The notes below the pieces were generated by a model. That model was given only the letters and a program-made list of their open reading frames with translations. It was not told the origin of the DNA and did not search any database. Positions 22,932 to 37,900 of a DNA stretch of 64,000 nt are shown here, piece after piece. The position numbers and the translations under genes are program-made. The first letter of the stretch is position 1; every line of letters starts with the position of its first letter. Source of the stretch: Raphanus sativus (lineage: Eukaryota; Streptophyta; Magnoliopsida; Brassicales; Brassicaceae); contig NC_079518.1 of the NCBI RefSeq assembly GCF_000801105.2, positions 11,292,106 to 11,356,105 of the forward strand, read 5' to 3'.

Positions 22932-23976
22932 CTAGACCTTGACCCGCCCGACCGGGCGGGTATTTATTTTCTGTTTTTAAATTTTGTGTTTATATTAAAT
23001 GATGAATTTGTAATATTTGCACATAAATTTCGATTGAAAATTAATTTTTGCAGTTATAATAAAACTTAAAATTAAAAGCTTAATAAAATATTTTGATACA
23101 TAATTTAAATTTCTTAATAAAAATAATATAGAGGTGGGTCATATTTTTTTCCAATTTCAAAATCTTAGCATCTTAATAAAATAAATTTATAAATACATAA
23201 AATATATAAACCATATTTGAAACAATATTTCTATCAAAATAAATTTGTTAAAGAAAAATAATTTAGCGATGTTGTTGTTTATTTCTAGAGTTTGACCCGT
23301 GACCGTATAAATATTTGCTTTCATTTTAAATTTTATTTGTACTAATGGTATAATATATATATATATATATATTTAAATTAAAATGTATTACATAATTATT
23401 GATAAAACATTTTAAAACATAACAATTTTATTTATTACGTTGAATAATTATATTTTGTGATTTTGATCGTCTATTATATCACAGTGTATCATATAAACAA
23501 ATCTAACATTTATAACTTATTATATTTATATTATGAAACCATTATACTAATAATATATGAATAAATTATTTTATATTTTATTTATATATTATATAAATTG
23601 ATTATGATGTGTGATTTTTATTTTATTATTTATACCAATAAATATTAAAAAATATTTAACATGTTAAAACAAAGTATATTGGGAAATCTATTTTCGTAAA
23701 TATTTGATTAAGAAAATCTATTATTTAAATTAAGAAAATACATTAAATGCTTAAATTTATTATTTAAATTAGGAAAATATAAGCATACTTAAATATAGGT
23801 TCAATAAAGACAAGTATACTTAAATATAGGAAAAGATAAGCATACTTAAATATAGATTCAATAAAGACAACTATAATTAAGGAAAATTAATTTATTACTT
23901 CAGTGGCATTCTAATGTAAATAACTTCAAAAATTTAGGGTCATTTTCAAAGTGTACTTCTATTTTAATAATATAGA
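22932..23976 (-). mobile_element. Non-autonomous Helitron, minus strand, with two 3' termini
   Basis: On minus, the 5' end reads TCTATATTATTAAAATAGAA (from 23976) and the 3' end has the perfect hairpin CCCGCCCGGTCGGGCGGG, then TCAAGGTCTAG ending at 22932. It is inserted between A and T, with no TSD. A second, degenerate 3' terminus (ACGGGTCAAACTCTAG) lies inside, at 23285-23305. No ORF is credible. Confidence 0.88.
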
Positions 23977-24926
23977 TAGATAGATGGGTACATACATGAT
24001 CTATGGGATATGGTATATAGGTGATTCGTATATGGCTGACAAAAAAAGAAAACATGTATAAATGTAAAAATAATTGGGTACATACGTGATCTATGGGATA
24101 TGTAATTAATTTGCTCTTAATTGGAAATATTTGAAAATTTAAAAAAAGGAATGCAAAAGGAATAATAATGATCACGCATTATAGGGAATAATAGATTAGA
24201 TTCACAGTAAAAGGAAAGTTAATAATAAAGAGAAAACTTGGTTCCCAAGCTCATCGATTTTATTCATGAGCTAAAATAAAAATGGAATGTATCTTAACGA
24301 CTTAATTGCATCCTCATTAAATATTATTGACTAAATAAAAGTTTCATATAATGTAACAGTGAATTATGAATCGGTTAGTCCGGAATTTTCTCATTCTTTT
24401 ATTCAGATATCCCTTATCTTTTACAGGCTATAACGCATAGCTTTTGCATATGACTTAGGAGTACTATATAAACACTTTGATCTCAGCCGATAAAAACCAC
24501 AGCTACCAGAAACATTTAAATGCTGCAACCTAAAAAACAAAGATCCAAAAAGCGATGGCTACTTTCCTGACATCATAAGGGGACTGTTGTTTCGAAGATT
24601 GAACGAAGCACATATTAGCATTGATTTTCAAACTTTCCTGACATCCTACGTGGTTTAGTTCATCCAGAGTTATCTATCGGTATGTTAAGTCAGTCTTCTC
24701 TATTACTATACTTAATTTGAATAACAAATTTTTTTTTCACTGGTGTTTAATGTTTTTAAATTGCGGTAAGCATCTACAGAACTTTGGTAGGTGTCAGGGA
24801 TATTAAACTAATTGAAAAACAGAGAATGGAGTTCTCTTTAATCAATATCGGATATGTTTTCATATTTTATTAGCTTTGTAAAGTTATAAAGGAACATACT
24901 AAATACGTGACTACTTTCCTGTAACA

Positions 24927-25050
24927 GGTTCATAGAAATTAAGTGTGTTGCATATGAAAATCTAGCTCAAGAATTACATGAATACTGGTCTTGTACTGAT
25001 GCTAATGTAGTGCTGTGTACTGTTAAAGTTTTGGAGAAAGCACCTGATTT
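24927..25050 (+). pseudogene. Possible replication protein A-like OB-fold fragment
   Basis: After a plausible acceptor (CTGTAACAG) one frame reads EIKCVAYENLAQELHEYW and then TDANVVLCTVKV, which resembles the DNA-binding subunit RPA1-like proteins often carried by plant Helitrons. Only about 40 residues are visible and no neighbouring exon could be joined. Assignment is from remembered similarity. Confidence 0.3.
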
Positions 25051-25468
25051 ATACTATTGTTATGTATATTATTATTGTATATTATTGTATTTTATCCAAC
25101 CCAATTCTAATATATCAACACTGGGCCATTAAGTTACAGAATAAACATGTACCCAAATCTATTAAAATCTTATCGGTCATGTTCAAAAATCCAATACTAA
25201 GCACAAAATTTGTATTAAATATTTTAAAATTTACAAATTCTACACAAATGTTATCTCTTATTATGGGTTGTTATTAATTCCTAATTTTTCAATAACACTG
25301 TGAAAATATTTCGACAAAATAAATAATTATTATATTCACCCTGCGCAGGGCACAGATCTCAGTCTAATGTTAATTAGTATATGTAACTACTTTACTTTTT
25401 TTTTTTTCCTCGGAAAGTTTTCATTTTTCATTGATGAAATACTTAGATTACAACTACTTTACTTATTA

Positions 25469-25725
25469 CTCCCTCTGTTTTTATAAGATCCATGTTTTAG
25501 ATTTTTCACACTTATTAAGAAAAACATAAAATTTTAGTTACCAATGCATTGTTTTTATTAATTAACAATTCCCCAAAATTTTGAACCAATAAGATTTTAA
25601 TAAATACAATTATATTTTTGGAAATATACAATTTTTCATTAATTAATGTCTTGAAAATGTAGAAAATGTATCTTTTTGAAACAAATTTTTTTTCTAAAAC
25701 ATGAATCTTTTAAAAACAGAGGGAG
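25469..25725. mobile_element. Stowaway MITE
   Basis: 257 bp from CTCCCTCTGTTTTTATAAGA to CTTTTAAAAACAGAGGGAG, with near-perfect TIRs and TA on both sides (25467-25468, 25726-25727). Confidence 0.9.
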
Positions 25726-25933
25726 TATCTCGTAAGTACTGCTTGTTTTTACAATAATATTTTGTGAAGGAAAGCCAGCGACAATGGAAGATGATGTCAC
25801 ACCTTTTTATGACTTTAAAAATGAAAACCAATGATTAAATATTACCTCTGTCGCATCACCACCTGTGGCATCACCATAGAATTTTATTTTTGACTAATCA
25901 CACTAGAAATTAAAGAGATAACTGTTGCTCCCT

Positions 25934-26170
25934 CTACTCCATTTTACTTCGTGTATTACTTCAATGCACAAATATTAAGAAAAACTATTTTTATTAAAAA
26001 TATTACTAAAGTATAATTTAAAACTAATTTATTTAGTTATAAAGATAATTAATAAAAATCCAATTGATTAGACAGTTTTTGATAAAGTTAAAATTACATA
26101 GATTTGTGTAAATATCATCTATTATGAAACAATAAAACTTCTCTAAAACATCAAGTATATTGAAACGGAA
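25934..26170. mobile_element. Degenerate Stowaway-like MITE
   Basis: Begins CTCCCTCTACTCCATTTTAC. The far end, AGTATATTGAAACGGAAAAA, is a weak inverted match. Length fits the family, but TIRs are decayed. Confidence 0.5.
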
Positions 26171-26411
26171 AAAATATATAATAACAATTTTTTAGTACTA
26201 TAAATACTAACCGTTTTCTATTTATGATTTTCGAAAATAGTTTGGTTACGTGTTAAGCCTGGACTAAAAATATAAACTAATCCTGTTAAGTAATTCACTG
26301 AATTTTTGATTAGTCTAGTTAAGTATGGTGCACTTTTTTATAAAAAAAGTATACTTCCTCTAAAAATCACGTTGACGTGCTTCCCACGTAATTAGAATCT
26401 GCTATATATAC

Positions 26412-27064
26412 TAGGGATGAGCGTTCGAGGTATCCGTTTGGATTCGATTCGGATTCTTAGAATCAAAATTTTAATTTCATTCGAGTATTTATAAATTTTG
26501 GTCCGAATTCGTTGAACTTTTCCGGGTTCATTTAGAATTCGAATAATCTATTTAAGTTATTTTTTAAATTTTAAAATTCATTATATACTTTAAGTTTCGC
26601 AAAATCTATAAATAAAATAGTTATCACATATAAATTCTAATAACATATGTTAAATACCTAAACTTAAAATATAAATTGGTTTGGTTTGAATATTTGAATA
26701 GAGAATCAATAGATATTTTAAATATCTTTGGTGTTTTGAGTATACTTTACCTATTTTAGATATTTAATTTTGGTTATTTCTATACATTTTCAAATATTTT
26801 GGACAAAATAAAAGTGTTTTATATATTTTGCATGTTTTTGATATACTTTCAACCTAAAAATAATTAATATATTTAGGCATATAAATCTATTTCGGATACA
26901 TTTGAGTATCCGAAATATTTCAGTTTGGATCGGGTTTAGTTTCGGTTCTTTAAATACCAAAAACTTTAAACTCATTCAGATATTTAATAAATTTTGGTTT
27001 GGATTTGATACTACTTTTTGGATTGGGTTCGGTTTTTCGGATCCGGATTTTTTGCTCAACCCTA
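26412..27064. mobile_element. Foldback hAT non-autonomous element with perfect 8-bp TSD, copy 3
   Basis: Starts TAGGGATGAGCGTTCG and ends TTGCTCAACCCTA. It is flanked by ATATATAC at 26404-26411 and 27065-27072. Arms carry ATCCG/CCGAA words; the core shares the AAAACACC/TTTGAGTATACTTTA words of copy 2. It is 653 bp and non-coding. Confidence 0.9.
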
Positions 27065-27117
27065 ATATATACAGAATAAGATACAAATACATATATCTAT
27101 ATATAATTTTTTTTGGT

Positions 27118-27786
27118 GAACTATATATATATATATATATATATATATTTAGCCGCATATATATGTTGTATTGAGAGATTTCTAATCTCATCCCTTGTTA
27201 CTTTTTTCATTTACGATCTGAGTTTAATTAAAGTTAAGAGTTTAGACATAGTTTACAGGATATTATATCCATTGATTTCAGACTTTTTCTAAAATACATA
27301 ATGTTTAGTCAATAAAAAGTAATCAAAAGTAGTATTTTAGTTAATTTATTGTTTTATACTTTGTTTATATATGTTTTCTTTTTGATAACCCATGATGTCG
27401 AGACTCAACCGACTAATCCTCTGGAAACATGTCTACCAATGCCAGACAGATCCAGTTGCTCGCAATGAGAATTAGATATCCATATCGCCTGGTCACACAA
27501 ACGGCTTATATATGTTTTTTTGCTAAATACTTTGTTTATATATGTTATTAATATAAAATAGAAAAAAATGCCAAAACGGAATAGAAAAACAAGTACATTG
27601 TCCCTTTGCCATAATTTCATTTTTTGCTTGTTTTTGACTTTCATGTCCCTGATCAACTTTAAAAATTCATAACAATTATTTTAAAAGTCAGAAAAATATG
27701 AAAAAATATACAAATTGTACATGAACAAGAGACAATCATATGAAAAATAGTTTTGTTGATTAAATATAAGTAGATCATAATTCTAT
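27118..27786. other. AT-rich sequence with (AT)n microsatellite
   Basis: An (AT)n run lies at about 27122-27149. The remainder, including a more complex part at 27390-27500 (CATGATGTCGAGACTCAACC), shows no gene. Confidence 0.5.
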
Positions 27787-28120
27787 ATTCTGGTCTACGG
27801 CTCGTAGACAATCTAATCTACCGTCTACGGGCTCGAAGGTAACTGGTTCTACTAGTCACTTACATAGTTACATACCTACGGTCGTAGACGGGCAAATCCA
27901 CTGTAAAATATAAATCTACCATCGTAGAATGAACCGCCTGCCATGTTAACTTAGTTCTGAACTACGGTAGATTTCATTTGACCAAATAATCTGCCATTAT
28001 AGAAGTACTCTACGAAAGTTTAACAAAGTAATCTACGAAAAATGTATTTTCCTACCACAGTTGTATTGCACAATCTACCCTTTTATCTATATTCTACGGG
28101 AATAGATGGTTCCCTCTACC
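27787..28120. repeat. CTACGG/CGTAG motif array in the 3' flank of the DUF1985-like gene
   Basis: Within about 330 bp there are roughly a dozen occurrences of CTACGG, CTACCG, CTACG or their complements. Several are paired as near-palindromes (CTACGGCTCGTAG, CTACGGTCGTAG, CTACGGTAG). Spacing is irregular. The array ends about 190 bp past the stop codon of the minus-strand TE gene at 28313. Confidence 0.75.
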
Positions 28121-28312
28121 GACGCGGAAATTTTAATTTTCCTTAAATATCTCCAAAATCTGTTAAGTGTATAATTTTGAATCTAAAACTTCCTAAATTT
28201 TAGTGATTTTCGTGTTTCCTAAATTTTTTTTTTTAAATTAAAAAACGTGATCTCCTTCTTCCTCACACACGTTATTGAGATTTTTTTTAGAAATCAACCA
28301 AAAATTTTGAAG

Positions 28313-31300
28313 CTATTGTTGAAGATGCATATTTATGCTTCTTGTGGGGTGTGGAAATTCAGTCCCCTTAAAGGATGGGAATTTGCTGTTGATGAGAAGA
28401 AACGGGGTAGAGTATTGGTTGTGGAGTTGACAAGAAGTCAAAGGCGTGGTGAAATCTTCAGGGTCTTCAAATAGCTTGTCTTGAGTTGGATCAAAACCTA
28501 CTACATTAGACTCTTGTGTAAGGTTGCCCATTGTTTTCTTTAAGTGCTCTTGGGTCCCTAAAGTTGCATCTAAGGTGCTAAAGAAGCTGCCAAAAAAATC
28601 AGACATGTCTTCTTCCTGGTTATAAAACAAAAAAAAAACATTAACACTTTTTAAACATATATATTAGGACAGTGAATACATCATCCTTAAATATATATTA
28701 CAAACCGCAAGTACACATAATCATCCATACATATATATTACAAACATCAAACAACACATCATCCTTAAATATCTATCTTATTAAAGGTGAAGTACAAATT
28801 CGGTGCGTTTGGATACTTGGATAAGATTAATAAAAAAATTTGGTGTGTTTGGTTATAGCTATAAAAAATGGAGTGTTTGGAAACTTGAATAGTAGTATCT
28901 ATTAATTGTGTTTCCATATTTCACTTAGTTTAACAATTAAATTAATTATATTACCTTAATAATAAATTACATCATTAATTATATTACCATAATAATAATA
29001 GTGCATATTTTTATTTATTAGTTAATCAATATTAACTTTGTGCCAATTATAAAATCAAAAATGCTAAATAATTAGGTTTTACATATAATTAAACATTTGG
29101 TTTATTTTATTTTACTAAAATATTTTTATTTTAGTTACAATCGGTGGAAAATTACGTACCCAAAAACATAGTTCAAAAAATATGTTTTGTGAATAAAATA
29201 ATAACTTAAATCAAAATACTTAAAATGTCCTACATTTATTGTCACTTAATTTTCCACTCCATATAATTATTTTACTTGATAAAAAAAACTCTTTCTATTT
29301 CAATTAATTTAGCAAACACACATAAAACAATTTTTTTTATTAATTTATATAATCATTTAGACATGAACATTATCCGTCTATTTAGGTACATGTTGTTCTT
29401 TTCGGGTATCCTTTTTTTTTGGTAACCAAGTCCCGCTTGAATATTATAAACTTATGTGTGGATTTTGAGTTGGATCATTCTAGATCTGGATGAATTCGGT
29501 TCTGATGTATAGGAACCTAAAAATATCTAAATAACCAATGTATCTAAAATGGATTCGGATATTTGTAACAAAAATAACCATATAACCTGATTCGGTCCAG
29601 ATCTTTTGAGTATCGTTAGTTACCAGATCTTTTGAATATCGATGTATAAAAATATATTTCACGGGCCAATTTAACAAAATTTAATTGGTTCAGTTGAAAT
29701 AAATATATTTTAAAAAATTATATGAACTGAAAAAATCACTATAAGAGTACTTACATTTGGATTCAAATCATTTTTTTAATAACAAACTACACAAATATGT
29801 TGATTTGTATACAAATTTAAATTACAATGTAAATATTTGATTGAACACAATTAATACAGAAATATGTCACATTGTTTAAACAAAATATCAAAGTAAACAG
29901 TTGCGTTCTAAAATCATTTATTTTAACAACAAGCCAAATAAATATGTTGATTGGAGAGGGAATAAAATAAAGCCAGAGAAATACATAGTTTACCAGAGAC
30001 ACTCTATATGTCAAATTTATTATAAAATTTTTTTTACTAAGATAAATACATTCAATAATTACAAACAAATAATATATTTCATAAAAGTAAAAAATAATAT
30101 CCGCGCTTCGATATGTTGATTGGAGAGGGAATAAACAAAGTTAGAGAAACACATAATTTACCAGAGACACTATGTGTGTCAAATTTATTATAAAGAAAAT
30201 TTTACTAAAATAAATATGTTCAATAATTACAAACAAATAATATATTTCATAAAAGTAAAAAATAATACCCGCGCTTTCGAAGCGCGGGTCAAAATCTAGT
30301 ATCTTATTAAAGCTGAAATACAATTTCGGTGTGTTTGGAAACATGAATTGCAGTTTAAAAAGGAAGTTTGATTGGAAACATGGATAACAATATTAAATGA
30401 GAATTGTTTGGAAACATGGATAACAGTATATTTACTTCCTTTTATTTACACATTTAGTCATTGCATTTATAAAAAAAAATAGATATTTCCTTTTTGTAAT
30501 TTTTTTATTTACAGATTTTACCACTACATTTAAAATCAATTTAAATTAATTAATTGTAATTCCAAACTTATCTAAACAAATTGATGTCTCCATATATTGA
30601 TCATTATTAATATGTAAAATTACTATTAAAAAAATATTTCAGATATTTTAGTCAAACACATAAAAATATATATTTTTTATTTTTTTACAAAATCAGTTAG
30701 GCATAAACATTCTGATCATTTAGGTACGAGTCGTTTTTTTCGGGTATAGATTTTTTGGGTTTTGAAATTTCTTTTTAGTACTTCCTTTTTGTGTTTTTTT
30801 TATTTATAGATTCTACCACTGCATTTCAAATCAATTTAAATTCATTAATTACAATTCCATAACTTATTGAAACAAATCGATATTCATATATTGATCATTA
30901 TTAATATTTTACAAATATTACTGAATAAAATTTTATATTTCACTTAATTTAGCCAAACACATAAAATATTTTTTATTTGTTTACAGAATCCGTTAGAAAT
31001 AAATATTTGGGTACCTATTTAGTTACTGGTCAATTTTTTCGGGTATAGATTTTTTTGGTTTTGATATTAGGCCATGTTTGGATATAAATTTAGGTGTGAG
31101 TTTCAAATTGAATCCCCCGGGTCTGTATGAATTTTGTTCTAGATGTATAAGAAACTAAAAATATTCAAATAACGAAAGCATTTTAAAATGATTTATATTT
31201 GAACAAAAAATAATGGCAGCACATAACAAAAAATCAATATAAAAGTACTGTACATTTGTATTCAAAATCATTTTTAACAACAAACTACACAAATATGTTT

Positions 31301-33407
31301 ATTTGTATAAAAAATAAATTACAATGTAAATATTTAATTAATATAGAAATATGTCACATTGTTTAAACAAAATATCAATATAAAAGTATTATACATTTGC
31401 GTTCTAAAATTATGTATTTAACAACAAGCCAAATAAATATATTTATTAGATAGAGAATAAAACAAAGCCAAAAACACATAGTTTATCAGAGAGACTCTAT
31501 ATGTCGAACTTATTATAAATAAGATTTTACTAAGATAAAATACATTCAATAATTATAAACAAATAATATGTTTCATAAAATTGAAAATAATACCCGCCCT
31601 TTCAAGGGCGGGTCAAAATCTAGTATATATTACAAACCGCCAGAACAGTACATGACATCAAAAGAGATCTACTTCTTGTTTACCTTTGTCTGTGACCTTG
31701 TCTTTGCAGCATCTGCAGGAGCACCAGTGTGAGAAGGAGCCGACTCTCGACTGCGAGTAGAAGCAGAACCTCGGCCCCGAGAAGAAGCAGAACCTCGACC
31801 GCGAGAAGAAGCAGGAGCACGAGAAGTCTTTTGAGGAGCACCAGTGCGAGTAGAAGCCGAAGTAAGATCAAAAGTAGAAGCCGCAACAGTAGTAGGAGCA
31901 TCAGTAGAAGCCAGAACAGGACCAGGAGTGTGAGATGGAGTAGGAGCAGGAGAAGGACCAGTTTTCTGAGATGAAAGCAACTTCTCCTCTAATTTGGTGA
32001 AGCGGTCTTCAATTATGTCACGTACCTCAAGCGCCAAGGAAGTAAATGAAGACTTAAACATACCCTGGATATAAGACTTCATTTCCTCTTCAACATCTCT
32101 ATATTTGTCAGCTGATCTTTGGGAAAGTAACCTCTTCTTCCTTGACTCGGCTCCAATATCCTGATACTTGTTCTTTCGCTTCTTTGCAGGAGACACACGG
32201 ACGGTTTCAACTTCTTCCCGTCCAGTGTCACGCGACTCACGAGCCACTTCTTCCTCTGAACCATCTTCATCAGAACTGTACACAAATGCTTGGGCATTTT
32301 CCTGATGCTGCCAAACATGTTTACTCCAGTCATACTTCTGTTCGTACATGTCAATGATGAGATCGACTCTTTCATCTTTCATCTCATCGTCCCGTTCAAA
32401 TCCAGCATCAACAATGATCTTGCAATTTCCAGTAGAAGAGATGTATGGAAATACATTTCCCTACAAGAAATCACCAAATTAAAACGGTTAGACACAAACA
32501 TTAAGAACTAAAAATATTAGTCAGATTAAGTCAAGATATCAGAGCTTACAGTGGATGCAAAATTAGACTCCATGCTAATAATATCGTCATAAGAAACCTT
32601 AGCAGATCCTTTCCAGTTCCTACATCGCATGCTAGTGACGCCTTCTCTGAGCTTCTGACCCAAAAGAGACCCGATGTCTGGAATAACCTCCATCAACCAA
32701 ATCTGTAGTGCATATGAGAATCCATCTACAACATAACTGTTCTGCTTCTTCACTTTACCCCTAGCTTCGATCATGGATTTCACCAGCAAATCAAAGGAGT
32801 CACGACCCCATGGATATTTCCTCATCTTCTCGAAATCCATAACCAGCTTGATGTACTTGTGTGGGATGCAAACCCTCTCATCCTTCGCCATAACTAAACC
32901 AACGATCACACACAAATACACCATCCTAAGCCTGTCGAGATGAGACCAGGTATTACAATCCTTCAGATGCACCTTCCTGATTTCCTGTAAGCTAATCTTT
33001 TTTTCCCTCCTTAGCAACCTACCCCAAAACCCTTTATCATAGCTCCAATCATCAATACCCAAGTCAGGCTCGTCGTCTTTGTATTTCAGACCAGTAACCG
33101 CATGGAATTCTTGCATCGCAAATCTGAGAGGCCTCCGAGTATAATGGAACCACAACTCATGATGTTTTGCGGTAAGAAGCTGCTTACAAGCAAAGGTGTG
33201 GATCAGTCTCCCCGAATACTGAAGCTTATGCTCATAAATTGCCATAACCTGAGCAAATAGCGGATCAGCCAACACTTCTTTGTACTCTGCCTCAACGTAC
33301 TTCTCCACCTCCTCAAGTATAGAAGTTCTACAAGTGTTGTTCACCTTCTCAACTTGTGTTTCGGTACCCTCTTTGAATAGGCATTTAGGCAACTGATCCA
33401 CCGTCAT
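28313..33407 (-). CDS. TE-encoded protein with DUF1985-like N-terminal domain (VANDAL/MULE type)
   Basis: Three exons joined at consensus sites: 32550-33407, 31684-32460 and 28313-28615, about 645 residues, all phase 0. The first exon encodes a domain like DUF1985 (HELWFHYTRRPLRFAMQEFH, AVTGLKY, DSFDLLVKSMIEARGKVKKQ), typical of TE proteins that often carry a C-terminal Ulp1 peptidase. The second has acidic and basic tracts (SPAKKRKNKYQ, a possible nuclear signal), a coiled region and a Ser/Thr/Pro-rich tail with SSRGRGSAS repeats. The third reads MSDFFGSFFSTLD, then GFDPTQDKLFEDPEDF, and stops without a peptidase. Intron 2 is 3,068 bp because two Helitrons inserted in it; without them it would be about 216 bp. 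The frame is open throughout, so the gene may still be functional. A start at ATG 33407 is assumed; an upstream exon is possible. Confidence 0.65.
28670..28771. repeat. Tandem repeat containing the Helitron target
   Basis: A unit with CATCATCCTTAAATATATAT, then TACAAAC, repeats about three times. The interrupted third unit resumes at 31624, giving an internal reference for the Helitron insertion point. Confidence 0.8.
28772..30299 (+). mobile_element. Non-autonomous Helitron A (first of a tandem pair)
   Basis: Starts TCTATCTTATTAAAGGTGAA right after an A. Ends with the hairpin ACCCGCGCTTTCGAAGCGCGGGT (given as arms ACCCGCGCTT and AAGCGCGGGT), then CAAAATCTAG at 30299. Length is 1,528 bp with no credible ORF. 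The 3' terminal part of about 180 bp is duplicated: the inner copy (about 29930-30109) stops half way through the hairpin (ATATCCGCGCTTCG) and the sequence jumps back to ATATGTTGATTGGAG. Confidence 0.9.
30300..31623 (+). mobile_element. Non-autonomous Helitron B, directly abutting Helitron A
   Basis: Begins TATCTTATTAAAGCTGAAAT with no spacer after the CTAG of Helitron A. The first two bases (TC) of the family 5' end are missing. It ends with the hairpin arms ACCCGCCCTT and AAGGGCGGGT, then CAAAATCTAG at 31623, followed by T. An internal tandem duplication of about 300 bp occurs (about 30480-30775 and 30776-31060). Confidence 0.9.
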
Positions 33408-34123
33408 ACCTGTGAACAATGAGACAAATACAATATGAGTTTAAAAACATCAAAAAGAATTAAACTTTGATATCATATACACTACTGATATTGGACATCT
33501 GATTATGCTTTGTTTTCTAGATTTTTCTCTTTTGAACTTGACATATCTCTCTATCTTTTGACTTTATCCCTTACGTATTGTTCAGCCTGTACTGCATGAG
33601 ATCTGATTGTAAGTTTAATCAAATCTTCACCCATTATCCAAAAAGATAAAAAAGTAATCAAATCCCACATAAAAGTTTGCATTTTGCCCAAGTTTTCAAG
33701 CATACCCACGATCCAGCTTATCATTTTTTTTGTTGCTTAAGACACACTTGTTCTTCCCTTTTAGTTTCTTTTTATTATATTACCCTCTTGCTTGTTCATT
33801 TAGCCTTTCTTTCAGCTAAATGTTTTCTTAGTTAACTAATCTTTTTGTTTTTAAAAGGATGATATTGGTTTGGGTTTTGGCATCTCTGCCACACATTCCT
33901 TGCCAACCCTTGTCTTCTATGGTTAAGGTAAAGCTTTTACTCCTCGTAGCACTTGTTTTCAGTTCTGGTCAAATCTACTTTCTTTGCTTATCTTACATCT
34001 TCTCTTCGCCATAACAAGTTTGTAGTTTTATCCTTTGTTACTTGTTGGCTCACAAACGATCATTTTGGGACTACTTGCTGTTTGTCTATCAACCTTGGTG
34101 TTTCAGGAACTGAGAAAACCAAA
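33408..34123 (+). promoter_or_regulatory. Upstream and 5' UTR region of GLR3.2
   Basis: Between the DUF1985-like gene start and the GLR3.2 ATG, the divergent pair shares about 700 bp. A possible 5' UTR intron ends at the acceptor GGTGTTTCAG near 34105, just before GAACTGAGAAAACCAAAATG. T-rich stretches at 33720-33860 fit intron sequence. Promoter elements were not identified. Confidence 0.4.

Positions 34124-37900
<3,777 letters not shown>

Larger units (their letters stand above)
22025..25367 (+). mobile_element. Probable large Helitron with a nested minus-strand Helitron
   Basis: The candidate 5' end is TCTTATTAAAAGAGGAAC at 22025. It is not preceded by A, so this is tentative. The 3' end is convincing: a short hairpin CCCTGCGCAGGG, then CACAGATCTCAGTCTAA ending at 25367 and followed by T, the CTRR-T Helitron terminus. 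The interior holds a tandem duplication (about 22205-22345 and 22390-22490), a promoter-like stretch with CTATATAAAC at about 24465, and a possible replication-protein-A-like fragment at about 24927-25050. Confidence 0.5.

Noticed and set aside
31680..31974. Arg/Ser-rich (plus) and Leu-rich (minus) ORFs
   Set aside because: These are other-frame shadows of the repetitive Ser/Gly/Arg tail of the DUF1985-like protein.
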